This document shows, piece by piece, positions 1 through 9,459 of a stretch of DNA of 64,000 bases. The notes below the pieces were generated by a model, which was not told the origin of the DNA, searched no databases, and saw only the letters and a list, made by a program, of their open reading frames with translations. Numbering within the stretch: position 1 is the stretch's first letter; the number at the start of each line of letters is the position of its first letter. A program made the translations under genes and the position numbers. The stretch comes from Mactra quadrangularis (Eukaryota; Mollusca; Bivalvia; Venerida; Mactridae): assembly GCA_025267735.1 (NCBI GenBank), contig CM046307.1, forward strand, positions 3,581,258-3,645,257, given 5' to 3'.

Positions 1-56
1 AGATATTTGACTTTAAATTTGTATACTTAATTATTGGTACTATATCTACACAACTA

Positions 57-735
57 TGAAGGGACATTACTGTGGATGAATTATTTTTGGAGTTATGACC
101 CTTTATACTTTAACATTTAAGTTTAAAATTTGTTCTAATGGGATATATTTAGAACTTATGAATACATTTGAATGAAAGTTGGAATGCTTATTCGTCAGTT
201 CTTCATCTATCGGACTATAAAGGGACATAACTCTGGATTAATTACTTTCTGAGTTATTCCCCTTTCCCCTTTATACATTGATTATTAAGGGTTGTGTTTG
301 CTCAAATTGAATATATTTTGTTAGATAGAAAGTTAGTATACTTTTTCATCTGTACTAGATCTAGTCGAATACAATGGGACATAATAATTGATGAATTATT
401 GTTGGAGTTGTTACCCTTTTCAACTTTTTAATTCAGGAGAAAGTATTATGAAATATTTTCAATACTTATGGAGATATTTAAATGATAGTTAGTATGCTTA
501 TTCATCAGTACTACATAGGGACATAACTCTTGATGTTGTTTTTGAAGTTATGCCCCTTTACTTTAATTTTGAATTTTGTTCACATTGAAATACAATGTAT
601 TTATAGTTCTTCATATAGATATTTAGATGAAAGTAGGTATGCTTATTTGTTGATACAATGTCTACTTTACTCTGAAGGGACGTTACTATCATGGATGAAT
701 GTTTTAGGAGTAATGCCACTTTTATATTTTACAAA
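57..735 (+). repeat. Degenerate ~155-bp tandem repeat, about five copies, in the intron upstream of HSDL2 exons
   Basis: The phrase (a)agggaca(t)(a)act...ggatgaatt...gagtta(t)gcccctt recurs at about 58, 220, 374, 517 and 677. Between copies there is further similarity, for example gaaagttggaatgcttattcgtcagt near 175 and aaagtaggtatgcttatttgttga near 631. Spacing is 143-162 bp. The aagggacataactc core is a phrase I associate with molluscan dispersed repeats. Confidence 0.75.
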
Positions 736-999
736 TACGAATCGGTAATTATTATTTGACTGAATTATATCCTTTCAACAATTATGTCCTGTCTTGAAAT
801 TACTTTTGTTTTAAGATAAGCCTTGCCATGAACAAAACACCCAAAAAGTCGAGCGCGCTGTCCTTGGACTGCTCTTGTTCTTTTATGCATTCCCTGCTAT
901 ACCTACTCTTTCATAGTCCCTTCTAATGGCTAAAAGCCCACAAAAAGTAAAAAACTGTTAAAATATAGTGTAAATCAGCACATATTTATTTTATTTCAG
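736..999 (+). other. Remaining intron sequence before the first visible HSDL2 exon
   Basis: AT-rich, no recognised feature. I looked for the preceding HSDL2 exon (ending near a Trp-Pro motif) and did not find it in 1-999. Confidence 0.6.
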
Positions 1000-1197
1000 C
1001 TATATATACTGCTGCTATGGAGATGTTAGGTGGAGGCTCTGAAGTGTCTGATCAATGTAGAAAACCTGAGATAATGGCTGATGCTGCTTATGTTATGTTA
1101 ACACAAGATAACTCATATACTGGTAAATTTGCTATTGATGACGAAGTGTTAGTGAATGCTGGAGTTAATGATTTAGAACAATATGCTTGTAATCCTG
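1000..1197 (+). CDS. HSDL2: HSDL2-like exon encoding the end of the SDR domain
   Basis: The acceptor is ttatttcag before 1000 and the donor is G|gtaagt after 1197. The first two bases complete a codon begun in an upstream exon outside the window; 65 full codons follow and one base is left over. The ATG at 1017 is internal (Met of AAMEML), not the start of the protein. The frame continues open past the donor to about 1256, but that part is intron: homology stops at NPG and the next exon resumes with SPLLPDFF. Confidence 0.92.
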
Positions 1198-3019
1198 GTA
1201 AGTATTTGTTCTTATTACTTCATTGTAGCTTGATTTTGACTTTGAAACTACTATAATTGTAATATATTATCATTATTTTGACCAGAGACCAATATGACTT
1301 TAGTTAATAAATCTTTTGAAATTGAAATTTTTATTTTATTTTAAAGTTTGATTCCTGGGGCCTGTCTAAGGTCTTAATTTACTAGTAAATCAGACTAAAT
1401 CAGTCTGTATTTTATTGTTGGATCATTCTGTAATATTTGATAATATGTTGTTCTGGGTCCCCAATACTTTCTTGATTGATTAGTGGAGGTTGACCATGAA
1501 CTATTTTCTACAGACATTTTTTTGTCTATCTCTATATTTAATACTGTAGTTTTCCACTATCAATCCCTACCCAGTTTCTGCAAAATTATGAGGTTTTTGA
1601 CAATTATGAATTCCCAAATGAATAGTTTATGAAGAAAAAGGTTATTTTATATAAATATTCTACTATTGAGACCATTCATTTTGATGGACCAAATTGTTGA
1701 TCTTTACTATACTAGGCATCTGTATAATGTTACAGGTTCACCATTGTTGCCTGATTTCTTCTTGGATGAAGGACCAGAAGTATTGCATCAGAAGATAGTT
1801 GAACAAGGAGGTAAACCAGCATTTGGTGTTGGTTCTAACAGTACTAAGTCTGAGACACCAGCTGGTGCTACATTCCAAGTATTTAAACAAATAGAAAGTT
1901 TAATGAATGAAGATTTAGTTAAGAGTATCAATGGTGTATTCCAGTTTAACCTTAAAGGTAGTTATAGTTTTTCTCAGTTAAGAATTTGTTTATGCTTTGT
2001 ATTGAAATGTGGTGTTTTTTTTAATGAAATTATACAGTGAAAATTTAAGTTATTGTATTTTCCTTGTTTTCGAAATATAAAGTCAAATGGAAGCCATCAT
2101 ATATAGAGGATAACATGAAAAAAATTCTGAGCTCACTTCCTGAAATAAAAATTGATCTTACACCAAACTCAACTAATATTCACTTTACATTTTAATTAAA
2201 TTTTTATTTTTAGTAATTGCCTTTAATTTTCATAAGAAATAACATGATTAAATATGTCATATGTTTACTTAACAACTACCCTGACTGATTAAAGTTTTAC
2301 CCAATCTGGGCTTTCGGCTAGTGGGTTAAGGCAATAACTGTATGCTTTAGATATTTGTAAATTTCAGAAAAAAATTGTAGATAGAAATTGCATCGTTTTG
2401 TTGTAGATAATGACTCTCTGTTCAAGTGTAAAGGTGTCTTGTATCTTACAGTTTGTTCAGAAAACTATTATTACAATGTATATACATCTTTATCTTTTTT
2501 TACTAAAATGATCTGGGATTCTGCTGGCATATAATATGGTCCTTAAATGTAAGTTGTGACTGATGCATTTAAAATGAAAAAAAAACAAGTTCTATAATTG
2601 TGTACATTTAAGGGATATATGGGTATACATATATGGATTGTATTGGCTTAGGCTCTAAAATTATAACTACCTAGCTGCATAGGATTTGTTGTATACTAGT
2701 ATGTTGTTCCAGTCCCTTGGGTTCAACTGGCATGTACTTACCGGTGAATCAAGCTCAATATATCCCAATATTTGTAGGTGCTGAGGAAGGTGTATGGTAT
2801 ATAGACATGAAGACTGGTACAGGTAGTGTAGGACAGGGTGAACCATCTACTGAAGCTGGTTGTATTATGACCATGGATAGTGATGACTTCAGTAAAATGT
2901 TTGCTGGTAAACTTAAACCAACTAATGCCTTTATGATGGGAAAATTAAAGATCAAAGGTGACATGGGCTTAGCTATGAAGTTAGAAAAATTGATGGGTAA
3001 AATGAGGTCCAATCTGTAA
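1000..3019 (+). CDS. HSDL2: HSDL2-like protein, C-terminal half (SDR end + SCP2 sterol-carrier domain), three exons, 5'-partial
   Basis: Three exons (1000-1197, 1736-1957, 2778-3019) join in frame into about 220 residues ending at a TAA. Human HSDL2 is about 418 residues, so roughly the N-terminal half, with the Rossmann glycine motif and catalytic Tyr-x-x-x-Lys, lies upstream. Visible in order: the end of the short-chain dehydrogenase domain (MEMLGGGSEV, CRKPEIMADAAY, TGKFAIDDEVL), the linker PLLPDFFLDEGPEVL, then an SCP2 domain from about ATFQVFKQIE to the end, including GVWYIDMKTGTG and GKLKPTNAFMMGKLKIKG. This order is characteristic of HSDL2, a poorly characterised oxidoreductase linked to fatty-acid or sterol metabolism in peroxisomes and mitochondria. 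The last residues are MRSNL; SNL is only a weak match to a PTS1 peroxisomal signal, so targeting is uncertain. SCP-2/SCPx and HSD17B4 also carry SCP2 domains, but the SDR-end and linker motifs favour HSDL2. Confidence 0.93.
1198..1735 (+). other. Intron of HSDL2-like gene
   Basis: Begins gtaagt and ends tgttacag. It is AT-rich and I see no repeat family or coding motif in it. Phase 1 (one base of a glycine codon on the left, two on the right). Confidence 0.85.
1736..1957 (+). CDS. HSDL2: HSDL2-like exon encoding the linker and start of the SCP2 domain
   Basis: The acceptor is tgttacag before 1736 and the donor is aaag|gtagtt after 1957. Two bases complete the glycine codon, 73 codons follow, and one base is left. 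It encodes SPLLPDFFLDEG, a low-conservation linker rich in Gly, Ser and Thr, then ATFQVFKQIE and GVFQFNLK, the first helix and first strand of the SCP2 fold. The open frame extends both ways into intron (1666-2040), but the family alignment and splice phases fix these edges. Confidence 0.92.
1958..2777 (+). other. Intron of HSDL2-like gene
   Basis: Begins gtagtt and ends atttgtag, a phase-1 intron. The reading frame of the last exon stays open upstream of the acceptor to 2717, but those codons do not fit the family and would break the GVFQFNLKG-AEEGVWYID junction. Nothing else is recognised in it. Confidence 0.85.
2778..3019 (+). CDS. HSDL2: HSDL2-like terminal exon, core of the SCP2 domain and stop
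   Basis: The acceptor is tttgtag before 2778. Two bases complete a glycine codon shared with the previous exon, 79 codons follow, and TAA stands at 3017-3019. It encodes AEEGVWYIDMK, GEPSTEAGCIMTM, SDDFSKMFAGKLKPTNAFMM and KLKIKGDMGLAMKLEKLM, the strands and C-terminal helix that form the lipid-binding tunnel of SCP2 domains. It ends MRSNL. Confidence 0.94.
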
Positions 3020-3535
3020 ACTTGTTAAATTGTACATTTACATACATATTTATATGACATGCTTTTGTCAACGAAAAATTATATTATATCAATTTTGATG
3101 CATGACTCTTGTAATTATATATGACAAGTCAATATTTTTGTTGAAAACACCATTATATTAATTACTATGTAGTAAAGTTGTGAACTTGACTAGAAAAGAA
3201 AAACTAGGTTACCATGAAATTATTTAATACATTGCATAGTCATAATTGTACGTCATATTTTAAACATTATTTACATTTCTTGTGATAAAAGATATGTTTT
3301 TGTTGAATATATTTTACCTTTATAAGTATTTGACTTGAGTGATGTCACAATTTATGTAATGTTGTGAATTTCATTTTTTATCATGCATGTTAAAATTGTT
3401 TGTTTGTATTTTGTTTATTTAAATAGAGAACAATTATAATGGGTATGTGATATGTACTTTCTATTTGTATCTCTCTTAGAGTTAGTAACTATCATGGAAT
3501 CATATTGATAATAAAGAAATATTTACCTAATACAT
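3020..3535 (+). other. Probable 3' UTR of HSDL2-like gene with a poly(A) signal near 3510
   Basis: AT-rich sequence after the stop codon. A canonical AATAAA stands at 3510-3515, followed by a TG-rich stretch (tatgtgtc near 3541), which fits a cleavage and downstream element. The exact 3' end cannot be read from sequence alone. Confidence 0.5.
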
Positions 3536-3775
3536 TGATAATATGTGTCAATTATTTATTAAACACATGTTTGTAATCTCTCTGCCTGTACCTCATTCGG
3601 TGTAATGCAGTAAGTAGTATGTACATAAGTAATATTGCATATGACCATGACTCTCACAATATTTATTCAAGTGAAAATATAAAATATTTACTTATTTCAA
3701 GTTATTTGTGTGTGTTATTTTCCTTCCAATTATTAATCAATGTGTATTTGTAAAGAGGACTTTCTGAACATTGAG

Positions 3776-4056
3776 TCCAACCCAGGCTGATGGCGCAGTT
3801 GGTAGCGCGCCGGGATTCGGAATCTCGTGTCCTGAAGGGGGTACGGGTTTGACTCCCACTCTGGTAGGTTATACCTTTCCATGAAAATTTGACGATAATG
3901 TCAATTTTCCTCCATTAATAAGATATATGGAGAAGTTTCCGGTTTGTGTAAGGATAGGTGAGTACTGGTTATAGACAAGTATCCAGGAAAGCTAGTGTAG
4001 GTGCGCAAGACGCCGTAAAATAACCTGAATTGTGTTGACACGGCGTTAAATTCAAT
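3776..4056 (+). mobile_element. tRNA-derived SINE, copy 1, full length
   Basis: The head starts near 3781 with a tRNA-like A box (tggcgcagttggtagcgcg, 3791-3809), an anticodon-like stem-loop with loop TTCGGAA, a long variable arm (cctgaaggggg) and a B box (ggtttgactcc, 3845-3855). The body carries ggagaagtttccgg, gagtactggttatagacaag and ccaggaaagc. The tail holds the hairpin cgccgt...acggcg (about 4010-4046). The element is flanked by a 9-bp target-site duplication aacattgag (3767-3775 and 4057-4065). The head resembles a class II tRNA. Same family as the copies at 13.5 and 46.4 kb. Confidence 0.85.
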
Positions 4057-4065
4057 AACATTGAG

Positions 4066-4421
4066 CATTGCTCATACATAACGTTTCATTCTCTTTACAA
4101 AGTTCTAAGCTGTGCAAGCCATTCGTGTTATTGACATGCAATATAATTGTATTGTAGCAATACATACTCAAATACATACATGCATGATGGTAAAACATAT
4201 GGCAATAAGTGGCAAACTTCAATTCCACTCCAAAAAGTACTTGCCTTGTCATCATAATTGTCATCGTTGAACTCCACAAATTTTCTACATTTGCTTCAAT
4301 GTCACAAAAACTGCGACTGGGACTTAGATATTACGTCATTATTGTTGAGCAACAAACAGAAACAGAAAAAATGTACCATGTAATACATCCAATCGTACCG
4401 AAAGTTTAGCGATTTTAACTC
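4066..4421. other. Intergenic stretch between SINE copy 1 and the inverted repeat
   Basis: No gene, repeat or RNA recognised. Open frames on both strands here are short and overlap each other, as expected by chance. Confidence 0.5.
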
Positions 4422-5287
4422 CTAATTGCAAACTTAAAATTGCGCAAAATTGAAGTAATCTTCTCTCTTAATGTTTGATTGAAAACGAATTACGCGGGAA
4501 CATTCCTGCTGGCATCTCGCGCTATCTGATCTTGTAATAAGGAACTTCATCTTGGCTGTTAGTTGTGTATTGATCTAAACAGATCTGATTATCTTAAAAT
4601 AGAGAGGATTATGTACTCACTAAATTGGATTTTATGATATGGTAAAACACAATTTCTTCATTTATACATTAATTAGAAATTGTATGATAGCATCGTTTGA
4701 ACTAAAAAACGTCACTGGGACAATGTAACATATTTGGGTATTTTTATTCGCATTTTACTCAACTCTTTATTCTATGCAATATATGTGGCTCAATATACAT
4801 TTTTACTGGAAAAACGTCGTTTTCTAGTAGGCTTACTCTTGAATAACTTTTCATAAAAATGTATTTACTCTTTTCTTGGGCCGAAGATTGCTGGATTTCA
4901 AGTGTAGTGTTGTTACCACTATTGCCGCTATTACTTTAACAATGTTGTGATTGATCTTTTCTACTATTAAACATAGGCAAATATTAGCAGTGATAATACT
5001 ACTTATATTGAGAATTATGATACAGAATATAACCATGAAACTGCATTACCAGATACATGTACATCAATTTAAAAAATGGGGATTTCTTTAGACTGTGCCC
5101 TAATTATGTTGTTAGTTTTTATATGTGTTTGTAACATGGAATCTTAATCAATCTAACCCTTAAATAATTAAAATAATTTGAAATTTGCTTGAAATAGACC
5201 TAATTTCATATTTGAGAATGCCGAATTGCTGTGTACTATAACTGATACTCATGCTATAACTTATATGCAATCCATGGTCTTGTTATA

Positions 5288-5534
5288 AACAAATTACTCA
5301 TATATCGTTGGATACATATAAGAGTCAGCTTATAATTGTTTATCACACAAGACAATATGATTTCCTGTTTGAAAATATCTAATAACTTTAGGATATAAAT
5401 GATATCTTTTCCATAACTGATCGACAATGTATTTCCTGCACACATATCTTCTATGTTTGCTTTTCTACAGACAAATTACTCATAAATCGCTAGAAAGATA
5501 TAAGAGTCTACATATAATTGTTTATCATACAAGA
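5288..5534 (+). repeat. Direct repeat of ~65 bp inside the left inner arm
   Basis: acaaattactcata(t/a)atcg starts at 5288 and again at 5470, each running about 65 bp to ttgtttatca(c/t)acaaga. The first copy lies outside the paired inner arm and the second inside it. The right arm has only one counterpart (7962-8026). Confidence 0.7.
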
Positions 5535-7437
5535 AAACATTCTCTAACATTAAGTAAACTACATCCGACAAAACATGATTTAAGAAATAATTAGATCACT
5601 CAAGTTATCAATTTATATCATGATTTACTTTCCTTGATTTATGACATTATTCTACACAATATCGTCACCTGGTAAAATATGATGAAGTATCTCGGATGAC
5701 ACTAAATGTCATACCAGCACGATGTTGATATCGCTGAATGAGTTTGTCCAAGAGTCTCCACATGAACCGTTCCTAACATAATTGATATTTTGAGTAGTAA
5801 TAATTTGCTTAAAAATATGCCAAGAACGTATTGATAAAAACATGTAATACAATGCGTCATTAGTTTTTCAGAGGTGAGTGATTTTTGGCATTCTGTTTTC
5901 ATTCATTTTCAATGACGTGCTGTGATGCATGTTATTTGGAACCTTTAGTTGTGAATTGATTTTGTTATTTGTGAAGAAAAAATATGCTCTTATGGATCAG
6001 CAAGTCAGACCAAGTACATGCTTCATGAGTGTCATTGATCTGTATCATTAAATTGGACATCACGGAAACTTCGACTTGTTTTGTTTATCACACAATTTAT
6101 ATAGGATTTAACAAGCAGTTGCTCCGAATTTGCTAGTCTGTGTGGTATCTTCATTATCGTGCACAGAGGTTATCATGAGTCTCAATCTAGTGATCACACT
6201 TGCCAGCCACGAGATTGAACCACTCATTCGGATTGCTTACTTATGTTATAACTATTTCTATTTTTACATGTATGAGTATCAGTTTGTTAAACATCTGGTC
6301 CCAATTAACATATTCCTTATCTATTCTACTAAGATAGACTTGACCGCTGACAAATGCTTAATATTAATGCCAGCTAATTGTATGTGCAATTTAGTTGTAC
6401 AGATCAATAATAAAAGTGTTACAAAGCCTCGAAAATATAATCGGCGTGCAATATTTATACATTGAATTAATAAAACAATAAACTGGGAACAAAAATGAGG
6501 TAATATTTCTTAGTGAAATTATTTCTTACGAAAAGTTAATAATCAGAGCCGATAACTAACTTATATAAAAATTATTATGAATTGATTAAGTGTTAAGGTT
6601 ATGACAAAAATTGGCCACAATATGTATTAAGCCTACACAATGGTAGCATTGTTGTCACTTCACAGTATGGTGTATTTATATAATAAATATAATAAAATAT
6701 TGTACAAATGATATCACAAGATATTTCTCATAAGTTTTGGCATTTGTACTGAAACCTTTACCAATAAAAAAAGAACAAAGAGCATACTATGTGACATCCG
6801 TAAATTTGTTAATAAACAAGAAATACAAAATGTCATCTTAGTATACCTCTCCGCTTTTCAATTTAGTTAATTGTTTTTTGTGAATTAATGTCGGTATATA
6901 ATTATTACTAACTCGTTACAGAATGTGAAGATATTAAGCGAGCACTGTGTAGATGATGTTTTGTTAATTATTTTTGTTGTAAATGAAAACTTAATTGGAA
7001 AACTACCATATTATTAGTTACTCTCTCTTACCATGCCTTAATTAGTTCATTACAAACGTTTATTACGAAATTACTTTAAAATTGTGTACAAATTTAGATC
7101 TTGTATATGTGATGTCATGGAGAGTACTGCCCTGGTGTATTGACAGATGTGGAAAAGTAGCAAAACTGTATTTGAATGAGTATTTCTTTCGCTTTCCGAT
7201 GCGAAACTGATTTATCGATGAAACTATTTATCTTCTTTATTATGTTAGTCATAACCGGAACTTGTTTCAGCACCAATTATGGTAGATAGTATTAACGAAT
7301 CTGTTAAGCAACTTCTTGTACCTGTTTAGTTTGATAAATGAAACAAAAACAAAAATAAGATTTGCAATGGAGAATGTTTTACATAAAATTTATAAAATAA
7401 TATCTACAACTGTAATGAAGTTTCCTGTCTTTCATTA

Positions 7438-7531
7438 TTAAGTCAAAATATGAAATTAGTGCTTCATTTAAGATAGAATATGAAAATTGTACGTCATGAT
7501 TTAAGATAGATTATGAAAGTTGGGCGTAAGT
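7438..7531 (+). repeat. Three-copy ~31-bp minisatellite in the centre of the inverted repeat
   Basis: Units start at 7438, 7468 and 7501. The core is ttaagatagaatatgaaa followed by attgtacgtcat with variants. Confidence 0.65.
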
Positions 7532-8655
7532 TTTTTAACTTACCTGAAAAAATAAATAATATTTCTCTGGTTAAGCCTGTGTCAAAAAGCGAATCCAGCA
7601 CATTCATGTCACTAATGTATAAATGCCCATTGATTACTTTACGTTTGCACAACATCGTTTTTTAAAACTCACCGAGCTTGCTTTACAGCAAAATATTACT
7701 ACTCAAAATATCAATTATGTTCATTAAGCTTCATGTGGAGACTCTTGGACAAACTCATTCAGCGATATCAACATCGTGCTGGTATGACATTTAGTGTCAT
7801 CTGAGATACTTCATCATATTTTACCAGGAGGCGATATTGTGTAGAATAATGTCATAAATCCAGGAAAGTAAATCATGATATAAATTGATAACTTGAGTGA
7901 TCTAATTATTTCTTAAATCATGTTTTGTCGGATGTAGTTTACTTAATGTTAGAGAATGTTTTCTTGTATGATAAACAATTATATGTAGACTCTTATATCT
8001 CTCCAGCGATCTATGAGTAATTTGTCTGTAGAAAGGCAAACATAGAAGATATGTGTGCAGGAAATACATTGTCGATCAGTTATGGAAAATATATCAGTTA
8101 TATCCTAAAGTTATTAGATATTTTCAAACAGGAAACCATTAAATCTATTTCTAGTAGAGTTTAGCTTCTATGTTTTATCTTATTGATCTGAATCTTAATT
8201 ATGTATGATGCTGATTAAAGTTTTAATTTATATATGATGCAAAATTACAGAATAATAATTCTTCAAAATAAGCATCCTGTCTGATAAAAGCATCAATTTT
8301 CTCTAAAATTTGTTACCATAAAATATTATGTACTGTAGTTATAGATCGAAGTAATAAAAGATTTATACATGTAATTACTCGTAGGTGTTTCAACTTCATG
8401 TTAAATTTGACAACTTGAGTAGTAGAAAAACATGTCTCAATGCTACAGAGTAGACATTGTTTTTTTCAGAATCAACGTGGTCAATAACTTTCCATTCTGA
8501 TTTAATTTTTATTAACGACGCGCCCTCCTACATTTACCAATGATTCTTAATGATGTGAGACAGTTGTCAGTTACTGACAAAAGTATGCGCCTAGTAGTTG
8601 GTTAACAGCTAAACCCAAACATTTAGCCTTCCAAGGAACAGTGAGTAGTTTCACT

Positions 8656-8738
8656 GACCGCCGTTATATGACCTATACAATGTGTTGCTACGGCGTAAAA
8701 CTCAACAAATAAACCCAAAACAGACAAACAAACGATAC
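8656..8738 (+). mobile_element. Orphan SINE/LINE 3' tail
   Basis: The tail hairpin CGCCGT (8659-8664) with ACGGCG (8690-8695) encloses tatatgacctatacaatg..., followed by an A/C-rich end with CAAACAAAC units. There is no tRNA head, and the sequence just upstream does not match the SINE bodies in this window. It is a 5'-truncated copy of a related element or of a partner LINE. Confidence 0.7.
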
Positions 8739-9459
8739 GCCATTAGCGCTCAGTTAAAATGATATCTATATGTAATATTCTGACCATGTTTTTTTCTAAG
8801 AGAATAGATTCATTTTATGAAAAATGTACAATGAATTTCCACTATTATGCCTATATACATTGATAGTTTTATCAGTGGAATGGTCTTAGTATAAGAGTCT
8901 GTATTTTCTCCAATTTAGCATTTAGGACATAAACATCGTCAAGAAATTGTTTGATTTTTCTATAACCAGTGTGGCCTTTATTGGCTGTTTCACTGCATAT
9001 TCTTTGTAATGTAGTCAAGCAGTTTTTAGTGAATTCATGTTAAATCTGTTTATAGATAACGCCAAATAATTATAAATTATACAAAGGGACTCAATTTTTA
9101 ATTGAATCTGAGATTTTACCAAGAAATTCCTATACAGTATGTAACTGTAACATTGTCCCAGTGACATTTTTAGTTCAAACGATGCTATGATACAATATCT
9201 AATTAAGGTATAAATGAAGAAATTGTGTTTTACCATGATATCATAAAATCCAATTTAGTGAGTACATAATCCTCTCTATTTTAAGATAATCAGATCTGTT
9301 TAGATCAATACATAACTAACAGTCAAGATGAAGTTCCTTATTACAAGATCAGATAGCGCGAGATGCCAGCAGGAATGTTCCCGCGTAATTCGTTTTCAAT
9401 CAAACATTAAAACGGGAAGATTACTTTAGTTTCGCACAATTTTAATCTTGCAATTTAGC

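Larger units (their letters stand above)
4422..9459. repeat. 5-kb imperfect inverted repeat (two arm pairs around a ~1.9-kb centre)
   Basis: Outer arms: 4422-4730 is the reverse complement of 9146-9459, for example gaaaacgaattacgcgggaacattcc near 4481 pairs with 9377-9402. Inner arms: 5361-5812 pairs with 7684-8135, for example agtctccacatgaa at 5753 with the mirror block ending 7745. Order and orientation are those of one large palindrome, but the stretches between arm blocks (4731-5360 and 8136-9145) do not pair and differ in length. The right one contains an orphan SINE tail. The centre (5813-7683) has no transposase. It could be an old inverted duplication or a long-TIR (foldback-like) element; no clear target-site duplication is visible. 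Confidence 0.8.

Noticed and set aside
2755..3012. Minus-strand 85-codon frame over the last HSDL2 exon
   Set aside because: Shadow of the real exon on the opposite strand.
6130..6465. 111-codon frame in the centre of the 5-kb inverted repeat, considered as a transposase
   Set aside because: It lacks an ATG at its start, has no catalytic motif, and is hydrophobic and low-complexity.
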